Origin: an uncultured Alcaligenaceae bacterium
Lineage (GTDB): Bacteria > Pseudomonadota > Gammaproteobacteria > Burkholderiales > Burkholderiaceae_B
Assembly (NCBI GenBank): GCA_937897265.1
Contig: CALCPT010000400.1
Coordinates: 1 to 11,442 of the forward strand
DNA length: 11,442 nt
Direction of reading: 5' to 3'
Below the pieces are notes generated by a model, which worked only from the letters and a program-made list of their open reading frames with translations, was not told the origin of the DNA and did not search any database. Positions 1 through 6,904 of the stretch are shown here, in pieces. The position numbers and the translations under genes were made by a program. The first letter of the stretch is position 1, and every line of letters begins with the position of its first letter.

Positions 1-965
1 GTGTGCCCACTTATCCAAACGCTGGGCGTTTCTGGAAAACCATCCAAGAGCAAAAAGTATCGATTTTTTATACGGCACCTACAGCGATCCGCTCGTTGAT
101 TAAAACGTCAGACGCAGATGCCGCTGTGCACCCGAAGAGTTTTGATTTGTCGAGTTTGCGTCTGTTAGGTTCTGTGGGCGAGCCGATCAACCCTGAGGCC
201 TGGATGTGGTATCACACCAACGTGGGCGGTGGTCGTTGCCCCATCGTGGATACCTGGTGGCAAACCGAGACCGGTGGCCATATGATTACGCCGATCCCAG
301 GCGCAACGCCGCTCAAACCCGGTTCGTGTACCACGCGCTTGCCTGGTATTACCGCGGCAATTGTTGATGAGGTGGGTGGTGATGTCGAGGCAGGGCATGG
401 TGGCTTCTTGGTCATCAAGCGCCCCTGGCCGTCAATGATTCGTGGCATCTGGGGCGATCCAGAGCGCTACGTGAAAAGTTATTTTCCACCAGAGCTGGGC
501 GGCTATTATTTAGCGGGCGATGGCGCACAATGCGACAAAGATGGTTGCTTCTGGATCATGGGTCGCATTGATGATGTGCTCAACGTGTCTGGCCATCGCC
601 TAGGAACGATGGAGGTTGAATCGGCTTTGGTCGCTCATGAAATGGTTGCTGAAGCGGCGGTTGTGGGGCGTCCAGATGCAACCACTGGCGAGGCTGTTGT
701 GGCCTTTGTGGTGTTGAAGCGCGCACGCCCTGAGGGTGACGAGGCGATCGCGTTAGGTAAGCAATTGCGCGACTGGGTAGCCAAAGAGATCGGCCCGATT
801 GCCAAACCTAAAGAGATTCGGTTTGGTGATAACTTGCCCAAAACACGCTCCGGCAAAATCATGCGCCGGTTATTACGTGTGGTGGCAAAAGGCGAGGCCA
901 TCACTCAAGATATTTCGACGCTTGAAAATCCAGCGATTTTGGATCAGTTGTCTAAGCCGGTTTAA
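1..965 (+). CDS. acs: Acetyl-CoA synthetase (AMP-forming), C-terminal half, 5' end outside window
   Basis: Acs activates acetate with ATP to acetyl-AMP and then forms acetyl-CoA in the cytoplasm. About 320 residues are visible of a family length near 650. The frame is open to the left edge (first whole codon at base 3), so the GTG there is an internal valine and not a start. Visible motifs, in fragment numbering, are YTAPTA (23-28), GEPINPEAW (59-67), the adenylation motif WWQTETGG (85-92), the GDG ATP-ribose motif (172-174), the hinge [15 protein letters not shown] (187-201) and the C-terminal [11 protein letters not shown]. Its lysine 285 corresponds to the adenylation-reaction lysine that is acetylated in other Acs enzymes (established for the family). 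The order and spacing of the motifs match full Acs and exclude a generic acyl-CoA ligase. The gene ends in TAA and is followed by a hairpin plus T-run. Nothing suggests damage other than the window edge. Confidence 0.97.
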   Translation, partial: VPTYPNAGRFWKTIQEQKVSIFYTAPTAIRSLIKTSDADAAVHPKSFDLSSLRLLGSVGEPINPEAWMWYHTNVGGGRCPIVDTWWQTETGGHMITPIPGATPLKPGSCTTRLPGITAAIVDEVGGDVEAGHGGFLVIKRPWPSMIRGIWGDPERYVKSYFPPELGGYYLAGDGAQCDKDGCFWIMGRIDDVLNVSGHRLGTMEVESALVAHEMVAEAAVVGRPDATTGEAVVAFVVLKRARPEGDEAIALGKQLRDWVAKEIGPIAKPKEIRFGDNLPKTRSGKIMRRLLRVVAKGEAITQDISTLENPAILDQLSKPV

Positions 966-973
966 CTTTGTTT

Positions 974-998
974 CGTACCTAACCTTGCGTACCTAACC
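974..998. repeat. Short tandem direct repeat, two copies of CGTACCTAACC
   Basis: An 11-base unit occurs exactly at 974-984 and 988-998, separated by TTG, just after the acs stop codon. It looks like a small slippage duplication in the 3' untranslated region. No function is proposed. Confidence 0.7.
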
Positions 999-1015
999 GA
1001 GAGCACCTTGCGAGT

Positions 1016-1065
1016 CGCAAATCATCACGTGTTCAAGTGGTGATTTGCGGCAAAAGCGTTTTTTT
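1016..1065 (+). terminator. Probable rho-independent terminator of acs
   Basis: The 13-bp arms 1016-1028 and 1037-1049 pair with a single G-T wobble (T1025 with G1040) around an 8-base loop. A run of seven T follows at 1059-1065. The T-run starts nine bases after the stem, further than in a textbook terminator, so it may be a weaker or Rho-assisted end. The position 50 bases after the acs stop and before the next gene fits transcription termination of acs. Confidence 0.65.
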
Positions 1066-1150
1066 CGAACGACCCCTAGGAGCGTCTAGCGCGTTTAGGG
1101 AACGTGGATAAAGTGTGCTTGGTTCGTCTCTGTTGCCAATTGAGCACAGT

Positions 1151-1636
1151 ATGCCCTTACAAAAATTTTTAGACGCTCACGGGTTTGTGTTTGAGTGCCA
1201 CCAGCACCCAGCGGTGATGACCGTTGCCGAATCTGAGGCACTGGTTCCGCATTTGCCGGGAGCTAAAACAAAAAACTTGTTCTTGCGCGATAAAAGGGGC
1301 TTAAAACATTTTTTGGTGACAATACCTGCCGCGTCCAGTGTCAGCCTAGATCGGCTAAGTATCTTGTTGGGCGCCGCGGGTCTGAGTTTTGGTTCGCCCG
1401 AGCGGCTCCTCAAACATTTGGGGGTCACGCCTGGTTCAGTCACTTTGTTGGGTTTGGTGAACGACCCCGAGCATAAAGTGCAGTTCGTGATGGATCGAGC
1501 TTTGTGGGCTGCGCCTTCTGTGCAGGCTCACCCTTTAATCAACACGTCCACCATGATCCTGCCGCACGATGAGCTCGAGCGCTTTCTCGCGGCAACTGGA
1601 CATGTTCCGATGGTCATCACTGTGCCAGTCGCCTAG
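1151..1636 (+). CDS. YbaK/EbsC-fold aminoacyl-tRNA deacylase, PrdX (ProXp) type
   Basis: This is a free-standing editing-domain protein of 161 residues from ATG 1151, close to the usual 160-170 for the PrdX group. Members hydrolyse mischarged aminoacyl-tRNA (typically Ala-tRNAPro) in the cytoplasm and support translation fidelity. Visible landmarks are HPAVMTVAES (19-28), the conserved AKTKNLFLRD (38-47) with K41 at the catalytic lysine position of the family, LSFGSPERL (78-86), TPGSVTLLGLVND (93-105), HPLINTST (127-134) and a C-terminal FLAATGHVP (145-153). A GTG at 1115 in the same frame would add 12 residues (LGSSLLPIEHS and so on) that do not resemble the family, so the ATG is preferred, although neither start has a strong ribosome binding site. 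The gene stands alone between acs and a membrane protein. The family is clear, but the exact mischarged substrate is inferred. Confidence 0.85.
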   Translation: MPLQKFLDAHGFVFECHQHPAVMTVAESEALVPHLPGAKTKNLFLRDKRGLKHFLVTIPAASSVSLDRLSILLGAAGLSFGSPERLLKHLGVTPGSVTLLGLVNDPEHKVQFVMDRALWAAPSVQAHPLINTSTMILPHDELERFLAATGHVPMVITVPVA

Positions 1637-1699
1637 TTCTCAAGTGCGTGAACGCGATTGTGAGCAAATCCAGTCGTTTTGAAGGGCTTTATATTTTCA

Positions 1700-1731
1700 A
1701 GGCACGAACCCCAGTTAAGATGTTCGTGCCT
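1700..1731. promoter_or_regulatory. Perfect 10-bp inverted repeat just upstream of the membrane protein gene
   Basis: The arms AGGCACGAAC (1700-1709) and GTTCGTGCCT (1722-1731) are exact reverse complements around a 12-base spacer. The right arm ends six bases before the GGAG ribosome binding site (1738-1741) of the next gene and 17 bases before its ATG. No T-run follows, so it is unlikely to be a terminator of the deacylase gene. It could be a regulator dyad or an RNA hairpin in the leader. Which of these applies is not decidable from sequence. Confidence 0.5.
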
Positions 1732-1748
1732 ATCTCTGGAGCCCGATC

Positions 1749-2213
1749 ATGCTATTTGCCTTGTTAATTATGGTGCACACCTTGTCAGCGGTTGTCTGGG
1801 TGGGCGGAATGTTCTTGATGCACTCTTCGCTGCGCCCGGCCGCTGCTGCGTTGCTAGAGCCGCCTCAACGCCTGCCTTTACTGTGCGGTGTGATGGCGCG
1901 CTTTTTCATTTGGGTCAAGATAGCTATTACCTTGTTGTTTGTGACCGGCATTTGGCTGATCTCTTTGCACGGCAGCTTTGGCAAAGCAGGCTGGCACGTT
2001 CATTTGATGGTGTTGATTGCTGTGATCATGGCTGCTATTTTTGGCATGATTTATGGTGTGCCGTTTAAACAGCTTAAGGCAGCCGTGGCGGCCAAAGAGT
2101 GGCCTAAAGGTGGTGAGGCGATGGCAAGCATCCGCAAGCTGATTTTCGTCAATCTGGTGCTCGGTCTGATTACCGTTGCGGTCGGGGCTGGTGGTCGTTA
2201 TTTGCCGATGTAA
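1749..2213 (+). CDS. CopD-like small integral membrane protein, four predicted helices
   Basis: The 154-residue protein is very hydrophobic, with four likely transmembrane segments at about residues 2-24, 52-73, 83-104 and 129-148. The first segment carries VHTLSAVVWVGGMF, a pattern typical of the CopD/COG5615 family, with histidines at 10, 25, 83 and 85 near membrane boundaries. Family members are variously linked to copper handling or haem-like membrane domains, but the small stand-alone versions have no firm function, so only the family is proposed. The ATG at 1749 is supported by GGAG at 1738-1741 with a seven-base spacer. A different-frame reading of the same bases starting at 1679 is not credible. 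The gene is convergent with the UxaA-family gene, with a strong hairpin between them. Location in the inner membrane is inferred from hydrophobicity, and no cleavable signal peptide is evident. Confidence 0.75.
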   Translation: MLFALLIMVHTLSAVVWVGGMFLMHSSLRPAAAALLEPPQRLPLLCGVMARFFIWVKIAITLLFVTGIWLISLHGSFGKAGWHVHLMVLIAVIMAAIFGMIYGVPFKQLKAAVAAKEWPKGGEAMASIRKLIFVNLVLGLITVAVGAGGRYLPM

Positions 2214-2293
2214 CTTGGTACACGCCTCGGTGGCACCAAGCGGCGATGGGTGCTGCAGTCACCTGGGTGCGGCAATCGGTGATCGGTCGTCGC

Positions 2294-2325
2294 ACTGTCT
2301 CTAGCGATTGCTCGCTAAAGACAGT
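2294..2325. terminator. Strong hairpin between convergent genes, probable bidirectional terminator
   Basis: ACTGTCT (2294-2300) pairs with AGACAGT (2319-2325) and TAGCGA (2302-2307) pairs with TCGCTA (2312-2317). One C/A mismatch separates the two stems and the loop is the tetranucleotide TTGC. No clear T-run follows on either strand. The position between the ends of two converging genes (stops at 2213 and 2338) fits a shared terminator or a 3'-end protecting structure. The rest of the 2214-2337 gap holds only a weaker dyad, CTTGGT (2214-2219) and ACCAAG (2235-2240). Confidence 0.6.
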
Positions 2326-2337
2326 TGTAGTGATTCA

Positions 2338-3873
2338 TTACATCACAGCGCCAATCTGCCAAGGCACAAATTCGCTTTGTCCGTAGCCATGGATTTCGCT
2401 TTTTGTGCGCTCGCCCGAGGCCACTTTGATAATCAACTCAAAAATCTGAGCGCCTTTTTCGGCGATGGACATGCCGTCATCGACGATCTCGCCGCAGTTG
2501 ATGTCGATGTCTTCGCTTTGACGCTTCCAGAGGGCGTTATTGGTTGACAGCTTGATCGACGGCGTCGGTGCACAGCCATAGGCTGAACCCCGCCCAGTGG
2601 TAAAGCAAATCATGTTGGCGCCACCTGCAACCTGCCCGGTGGCCGATACCGGGTCGTAACCCGGTGTGTCCATATAGACAAAGCCTTTGGTCGTGACGGG
2701 CTGTGCATATTCGTACACAGCTTCTAGGCGCATCGTGCCGCCTTTCGCAACTGCGCCAAGTGATTTTTCTAGAATCGTCGTTAAGCCGCCTGCCTTGTTA
2801 CCGGCCGAAGGGTTATTGTTCATCTCGCCTTGGTTGCGCTCGCAATAGTCTTCCCACCAATGGATGCGTTCAATAAGTTTTTCGGCAACCGCAGGGCTTG
2901 CAGCACGCCGTGTGAGCAAGTGTTCGGCACCATAGATCTCTGGGGTTTCAGACAAAATCGCAGTGCCGCCGTTTTGTACGAGTAAGTCAACCGCCACACC
3001 GAGCGCGGGGTTGGCCGAGATGCCAGAGTAGCCATCCGAGCCGCCGCATTGCAGGCCAAGCGTTAAGTGGCTGACTGGCACGTCAGTGCGCTCGACTTGA
3101 TTGGCGTGCGGCAACATTTGCTGAATCAGTTCAACGCCCTTGCGCACAGTCTTTTGTGTACCACCAGTGTCTTGAATGTTGAACGTCTGAAACAAGGGGT
3201 TTTCAGAGAGTTTTTCAGCGCTGAGTAAATCGCTAATCTGGTTGGTTTCACAGCCTAAACCCACCATCAGCACACCACAAAAATTTGCATGGCGTGTGTA
3301 GCCCGACAAAGTACGGCGCAAGACATCAATGCCCTCGCCAGTGCTGCCCATGCCGCAACCACTACCCATGGTCAGTGCGACTACACCGTCGACATTCGGA
3401 AACGCCGCCAAGGCCTCGGGGTGCGTCGCGCGATCAAAGTGGCTGGCAATCGCACGCGCAGCCGTTGCCGAGCAATTGACGCTGGTCAAAATGCCTAGAT
3501 AGTTTCGTGTGGCGACACGGCCGTCTGCGCGCACAATGCCTTTAAAGGTGCGTGGCGAGGCAACATATTGCGTTGGTTTGGCGTCGACCCCAATCGCATA
3601 GTCACGGCTAAAGGCACCACCCTCAGCGCCGATGCTTAAATTGTGGATATGCACATGCGAACCCGCCTCAATGTCGGCGCTGGCAAAACCAATAATCTGG
3701 TTATAGCGACGAACCGGCTCGCCTTGCTTGATTTTTTTTGTAGCGACCTTATGGCCTGGCGGCACCAGACCGCGAATTGTCAGATTTTCAGAGGCAAGCT
3801 TGGTTCCAGAGATCAATTGATGACGCGCAATGACTACATCATCTTGAGGGTGAAGACGAATGACGGGTTCCAT
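2338..3873 (-). CDS. UxaA/altronate dehydratase family sugar-acid dehydratase (SAF + UxaA fusion)
   Basis: Family members are iron-dependent lyases that remove water from the C2-C3 position of aldonates such as altronate to give 2-keto-3-deoxy acids. The 511-residue protein has an N-terminal SAF-type domain (about 5-80, ending in HVHIHNLS) and a long UxaA domain (about 105-511). Conserved cysteine- and glycine-rich motifs include NCSAT (C134), GSGCGMG (C173), GLGCETNQ (C208), LQCGGSDGYSG (C276), YGCAPTPSIK (C434) and DINCGE (C460), and the C-terminus EFVPWQIGAVM is typical of the family. AGGAAAC lies just upstream of the ATG. It is the second gene of a minus-strand pair, 38 bases after the 2-hydroxyacid dehydrogenase. 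The SAF-UxaA architecture is also that of SuyA plus SuyB of (R)-sulfolactate sulfo-lyase, which in known cases are two separate genes. The sugar-acid context here favours a dehydratase, but the substrate is unknown. Confidence 0.88.
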   Translation of the reverse strand: MEPVIRLHPQDDVVIARHQLISGTKLASENLTIRGLVPPGHKVATKKIKQGEPVRRYNQIIGFASADIEAGSHVHIHNLSIGAEGGAFSRDYAIGVDAKPTQYVASPRTFKGIVRADGRVATRNYLGILTSVNCSATAARAIASHFDRATHPEALAAFPNVDGVVALTMGSGCGMGSTGEGIDVLRRTLSGYTRHANFCGVLMVGLGCETNQISDLLSAEKLSENPLFQTFNIQDTGGTQKTVRKGVELIQQMLPHANQVERTDVPVSHLTLGLQCGGSDGYSGISANPALGVAVDLLVQNGGTAILSETPEIYGAEHLLTRRAASPAVAEKLIERIHWWEDYCERNQGEMNNNPSAGNKAGGLTTILEKSLGAVAKGGTMRLEAVYEYAQPVTTKGFVYMDTPGYDPVSATGQVAGGANMICFTTGRGSAYGCAPTPSIKLSTNNALWKRQSEDIDINCGEIVDDGMSIAEKGAQIFELIIKVASGERTKSEIHGYGQSEFVPWQIGAVM

Positions 3874-3911
3874 GAAGTTTCCTGTTTTGTGGTGTTCTGA
3901 CTGAGGCCAGC

Positions 3912-4865
3912 TTATCGAGTGCCTTTGGTCACAATGTAGTCGGGCTTGCCGGTGCGGGCAAATGTGATGATATTTTGCGCGGCTTTGCTACGCAGTTCGA
4001 TTTCTGCCTCTTGCGAGAAGAAGGCTGCATGCGGTGTCAGGATCGTACGCGGGTGTTTAACCAGCGGATGATCACCCGGCGGTTCTTGGGGCAGTACGTC
4101 AAGCGCCAACCCACCGAGCTGCCCAGAGTTTAGTGCGGCCAACGCATCATCGACGTTGACTAAGCCACCGCGTGCCGTGTTCACCACGTAGCTACCTGGC
4201 TTCATCAGATTCAAGACTTTGCTGTTGACGATGTTGCGTGTCTCATCGTTGAGAGGAGTGTGCACTGAAATAATATCTGCCGTAGCAAATAGTTCAGTCA
4301 TGTCCACCCGTTCGACGTAGGGCGGAAAATCATAGGCCATGATGTGTGGGTCGCACGCAATCACTTTGCCGTAAGTCTCGCGCGCGAGGTGGGCAAAGCG
4401 GCGACCGATACGCCCCATGCCAAGCACACCCACGGTCATGTTTGACGGGCGTTTGAGCACACCCGGGGTGAGGTAATGCCATTTGCCCGCGCGTATATCG
4501 CGGTCATAAAAGGACAGGTGCCGTGTCAGGTTCAAGGCCATTGCAAACGCGTGGCTCGCGACTTCATGCACTCCGTAGTCGGGCGAGTTGCCGACCCAAA
4601 CGCCACAGGCTTGGGCGTCATCAGTATTGATGGTGTCAAAGCCTGCGCCATAACGGCTGACGATTTTTAAGCCAGGCAGAGCTTCGAAAACCTTGCGGTT
4701 GGCGGGGGCGTATTGAAGCAAAAACGCGTCTGCGTCTTTGCCCGCCGCAATCACTTCGTCTTCAGTTTTGCACTGCGCAGTTGTGACGGTTAAGCCCGCT
4801 TGCCGAAAGAGCTCCAGCTCAAGTTCTACATTTGGAAAATCGAAATCGGTGATTAATACTTTCAT
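3912..4865 (-). CDS. D-isomer-specific 2-hydroxyacid dehydrogenase (NAD-dependent)
   Basis: This is a cytoplasmic oxidoreductase that interconverts a 2-keto acid and a D-2-hydroxyacid. The 317 residues match the family's usual 310-340. The nucleotide-binding motif GVLGMGRIG occupies 146-154, and the acidic D172 after the next strand points to NAD rather than NADP. The catalytic triad is visible as R232 (NTARGG), E261 (LPQEPP) and H279 (LTPHAA). It is the first gene of the minus-strand pair with the UxaA-family protein, starting at the ATG ending at 4865. AAAGG lies about 11 bases upstream of that ATG, which is only a moderate ribosome binding site. Candidate activities include glyoxylate/hydroxypyruvate reductase, lactate dehydrogenase or a (S)-sulfolactate (SlcC-like) dehydrogenase. 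Generic phosphoglycerate dehydrogenase is less likely because there is no ACT or regulatory domain and the context is catabolic. Confidence 0.88.
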   Translation of the reverse strand: MKVLITDFDFPNVELELELFRQAGLTVTTAQCKTEDEVIAAGKDADAFLLQYAPANRKVFEALPGLKIVSRYGAGFDTINTDDAQACGVWVGNSPDYGVHEVASHAFAMALNLTRHLSFYDRDIRAGKWHYLTPGVLKRPSNMTVGVLGMGRIGRRFAHLARETYGKVIACDPHIMAYDFPPYVERVDMTELFATADIISVHTPLNDETRNIVNSKVLNLMKPGSYVVNTARGGLVNVDDALAALNSGQLGGLALDVLPQEPPGDHPLVKHPRTILTPHAAFFSQEAEIELRSKAAQNIITFARTGKPDYIVTKGTR

Positions 4866-4928
4866 GATGCGCGCGGCCTTTTGCTAGATCCTAACCGTGC
4901 CCATCCGGTGTGAGAGGCGACGATTTGT

Positions 4929-4955
4929 TTGACTTGAGAGGGCAAAGGATATTAT
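4929..4955 (+). promoter_or_regulatory. Candidate sigma-70 promoter for the SDR-Ldh2 unit
   Basis: TTGACT at 4929-4934 and TATTAT at 4950-4955 resemble -35 and -10 boxes, but the spacer is only 15 bases, shorter than the preferred 17. Transcription would begin near 4962, so the palindrome at 4973-4989 would lie immediately downstream of the start, where a bound repressor blocks elongation or clearance. This is a weak call based on motif resemblance only. Confidence 0.3.
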
Positions 4956-4972
4956 GGTTGAACTTGCAGAGC

Positions 4973-4989
4973 AATTGGTCTGACCAATT
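4973..4989. promoter_or_regulatory. Perfect GntR/FadR-type operator in divergent intergenic region
   Basis: AATTGGTCTGACCAATT is a perfect 8-bp inverted repeat around a single central T. The core TGGTC-N-GACCA is the established pattern for FadR-subfamily GntR repressors (FadR, PdhR and LldR sites look alike). It lies between the divergent D-2-hydroxyacid dehydrogenase and SDR genes and matches the site at 7705-7721 in 14 of 17 positions. The regulator is inferred to be the GntR protein encoded at 6826-7677. An in-frame ATG at 4996 is too close to this site to carry its own ribosome binding site. Confidence 0.8.
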
Positions 4990-5025
4990 ATTTCTATGAA
5001 AAGCGGGAAAACCCTTAACCTATCG

Positions 5026-5029
5026 AAGG
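5026..5029 (+). promoter_or_regulatory. Ribosome binding site that fixes the SDR start at 5038
   Basis: AAGG at 5026-5029 lies eight bases before ATG 5038. The alternative in-frame ATG at 4996 has no purine-rich site and sits seven bases after the operator. This supports the shorter protein. Confidence 0.6.
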
Positions 5030-5037
5030 CGAATACG

Positions 5038-5805
5038 ATGTCTAAACCGGCCCAATACGATTTTTCTGGCAAGCATGCAGTGATCACAGGCGGAGCAGCC
5101 GGAATCGGCGAGGCTTGTGCGGCCCGACTGATTGGCGGCGGTGCCACAGTGACGCTTTGGGACCGCGATGCAAAAAGCTTAAAAGACGCTCAGGCGCGCT
5201 TAGGTGCTTCGGTGCACGGCGTGCAAGTGGATGTCTCTGATGAACACTCGGTGGCTCAGGCCGTGAAGGCGACTTTGGCGTTTGGTGCTTCGATCGATAT
5301 TTTGGTCAATAGTGCAGGGATTACGGGCCCAAACGTGACAGTGATCGACTACCCGGTCGACGAGTGGAACCGCGTGTTTGATATCAACGTACGTGGTACG
5401 TTTTTAACCTGCCGTGCGATTGCGCCGCTTATGAAACAGGCTAATAGTGGCAAGGGCTACGGCCGCATTGTCAATATCGCTTCTGTGGCGGGCAAAGAGG
5501 GTAACCCCAATGCTTCAGCCTACAGCGCGTCAAAAGCTGCTGTCATGGGCCTGACCAAGTCTTTGGGTAAAGAGCTCGCCAATACCGAGATCAAGGTGAA
5601 CTGCATTACGCCTGCCGCAGTAAAAACAGGTATGTTTGCGCAGATGACTCAGCAGCACATTGATTTTATGTTGTCTAAGATCCCAATGAATCGTTTTGGT
5701 GAAGTACAAGAAATTGCGAATTTGGTCGCTTGGCTATCGTCTGACGAAGTGAGTTTTTCCACTGGCGCCGTGTTTGATATTTCGGGCGGCCGCGCAACGT
5801 ACTAA
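5038..5805 (+). CDS. Short-chain dehydrogenase/reductase, probable sugar-acid dehydrogenase
   Basis: A classical SDR of 255 residues acting on a hydroxyl group with NAD. The cofactor motif TGGAAGIG is at 17-24, D42 at the end of the second strand suggests NAD preference, and the NNAG motif appears as NSAG (91-94). The catalytic tetrad is N117, S149, Y162 and K166 (YSASK). The C-terminus ISGGRATY resembles SDRs found in bacterial rhamnose/fucose-type sugar-acid clusters, by recollection only. A start at 4996 would add 14 residues (MKSGKTLNLSKANT) but has no ribosome binding site, so ATG 5038 is chosen. It is the first gene of the unit with the Ldh2-family gene (22-base gap), directly downstream of the perfect operator. 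Likely roles are a 2-keto-3-deoxyaldonate dehydrogenase or a polyol/aldose dehydrogenase. The substrate cannot be read from the sequence. Confidence 0.88.
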   Translation: MSKPAQYDFSGKHAVITGGAAGIGEACAARLIGGGATVTLWDRDAKSLKDAQARLGASVHGVQVDVSDEHSVAQAVKATLAFGASIDILVNSAGITGPNVTVIDYPVDEWNRVFDINVRGTFLTCRAIAPLMKQANSGKGYGRIVNIASVAGKEGNPNASAYSASKAAVMGLTKSLGKELANTEIKVNCITPAAVKTGMFAQMTQQHIDFMLSKIPMNRFGEVQEIANLVAWLSSDEVSFSTGAVFDISGGRATY

Positions 5806-5827
5806 TCATTTTTAAAAAGAGAGTTTC

Positions 5828-6904
5828 ATGAACCAAGCCAGCGCTGTACGTCCACGCTATTCAAGTGTAGAACTTGTCCAATGGGCTAAGCACTTGCTCG
5901 TGGCAGCGGGGCTTGACCCTCAAATGTCACTGGTAGTTGCGCAAACGCTTGTTGAGGGTGATTTGCTTGGGCATGACACGCATGGCTTGGCGCTGTTGCC
6001 GGGCTACTTGAAAGATGTTGAAGCCGGCGGCATGACCCGCGAGGGCGATTACCGCGTGGTAAGCGCCAAGCCTGCTGCGCAGTTGTGGGATGGCATGCGC
6101 TTGCCCGGCCCCTGGTTGATTGAACGCGGGCTTGATGTGTTGATCCCAGCTGCACGTGAGATGGGCGTGGCCTCGCTTGCCATCAAACGCAGTCATCATA
6201 TTGCCTGCTTGGCGGTGTATTTGATGCGTGCGGCACGTGAAGGGTTTTTGATGGTGCTGGCTAGTTCAGACCCTAACGTGGCAAGCGTAGCGCCCTTCGG
6301 TGGTACGCGTGCTGTCTTCACGCCAAATCCGATTGCGATGGGGTTTCCGTGTTCGCGCGGCGATGTGTTGATTGATATTTCAGCCTCGATCACGACCAAT
6401 GGTATGAGCAATCGCAAAGCCGCCGCTGGCGAGACCTTTGCTGAAGAGTGGCTGTTAGATGCCCAAGGCTTGCCTACCAATGACCCAGCTGTCTTTAATC
6501 AAAAACCGCCTGGCACGATTTTGCCGATTGGCGGGCTGTCCTACGGACACAAAGGCTTTGGCTTGGGGTTGATGGTTGAAGCGCTGACAGGTGGTTTGTC
6601 TGGCTTTGGCCGTGCTGACCCGAAAGAGGGTTGGGGGGCGACGATCAACATTACCTTGTACGATCCCGACGCTTTTGGTGGAAAAAAAGACTTTTTAAGA
6701 CAGATGGATCAGTTGGCGGATTCTTGTCTGGACAATCCGCCTCGTCCCGGTGTGTCGAAGGTGCGTTTACCCGGCCATGCAGGCTTGGCCGCCCGCGCTG
6801 AGCAGTTGGCCTCGGGTGTCAGGCTTCATCCTTCGCTGTTGCCCGCTTTGGCGCCTTTTGCTGATCGTTTTGGCTTGGCTGCGCCAGCCCCTCTTAACGC
6901 TTGA
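5828..6904 (+). CDS. Ldh2/MDH2-family NAD(P)-dependent 2-hydroxyacid dehydrogenase
   Basis: The family includes malate, L-lactate, ureidoglycolate and (R)-sulfolactate (ComC) dehydrogenases, which have a fold unrelated to the D-isomer enzymes. The protein is 358 residues, within the usual 330-360. Visible landmarks are GHDTHGLALLPGYL (48-61, H52), the RSHHIACL segment (121-128) where the family normally has an SNHFG-like histidine motif, PFGGTRAVFTPNPIA (156-170), DISAS (183-187), YGHKGFGL (239-246) and RLPGH (313-317). The change from xxHFG to SHHIA may alter substrate range. GAGAG precedes ATG 5828. It is translated 22 bases after the SDR gene and its last 79 bases overlap the end of gntR on the other strand. 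A likely role is oxidation of the short 2-hydroxyacid released by the FAH hydrolase, but that is inference. Confidence 0.88.
   Translation: MNQASAVRPRYSSVELVQWAKHLLVAAGLDPQMSLVVAQTLVEGDLLGHDTHGLALLPGYLKDVEAGGMTREGDYRVVSAKPAAQLWDGMRLPGPWLIERGLDVLIPAAREMGVASLAIKRSHHIACLAVYLMRAAREGFLMVLASSDPNVASVAPFGGTRAVFTPNPIAMGFPCSRGDVLIDISASITTNGMSNRKAAAGETFAEEWLLDAQGLPTNDPAVFNQKPPGTILPIGGLSYGHKGFGLGLMVEALTGGLSGFGRADPKEGWGATINITLYDPDAFGGKKDFLRQMDQLADSCLDNPPRPGVSKVRLPGHAGLAARAEQLASGVRLHPSLLPALAPFADRFGLAAPAPLNA

Noticed and set aside
974..998. Tandem CGTACCTAACC repeat considered as a regulator or attachment site
   Set aside because: There are only two copies and no integrase, tRNA gene or mobile element nearby, so a simple slippage duplication is the better explanation.
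1679..2068. A 129-residue plus-strand reading frame overlapping the CopD-like gene
   Set aside because: It is another frame of the membrane protein gene, starts with TTG without a ribosome binding site, is cysteine-rich without a recognisable pattern, and the 1749 frame has a clear family match and GGAG site.
2308..2547. Plus-strand frame across the hairpin and the end of the UxaA-family gene
   Set aside because: It is antisense to conserved UxaA-family coding sequence (the EFVPWQIGAVM end) and begins inside the hairpin.
3285..3498. Two plus-strand frames inside the UxaA-family gene
   Set aside because: Both are antisense shadows of conserved coding sequence, with no ribosome binding site or family resemblance.
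4996..5037. Upstream in-frame ATG that would lengthen the first SDR by 14 residues
   Set aside because: It lies seven bases after the operator palindrome with no ribosome binding site, and the added residues do not resemble SDR N-termini. ATG 5038 has AAGG at a good distance.
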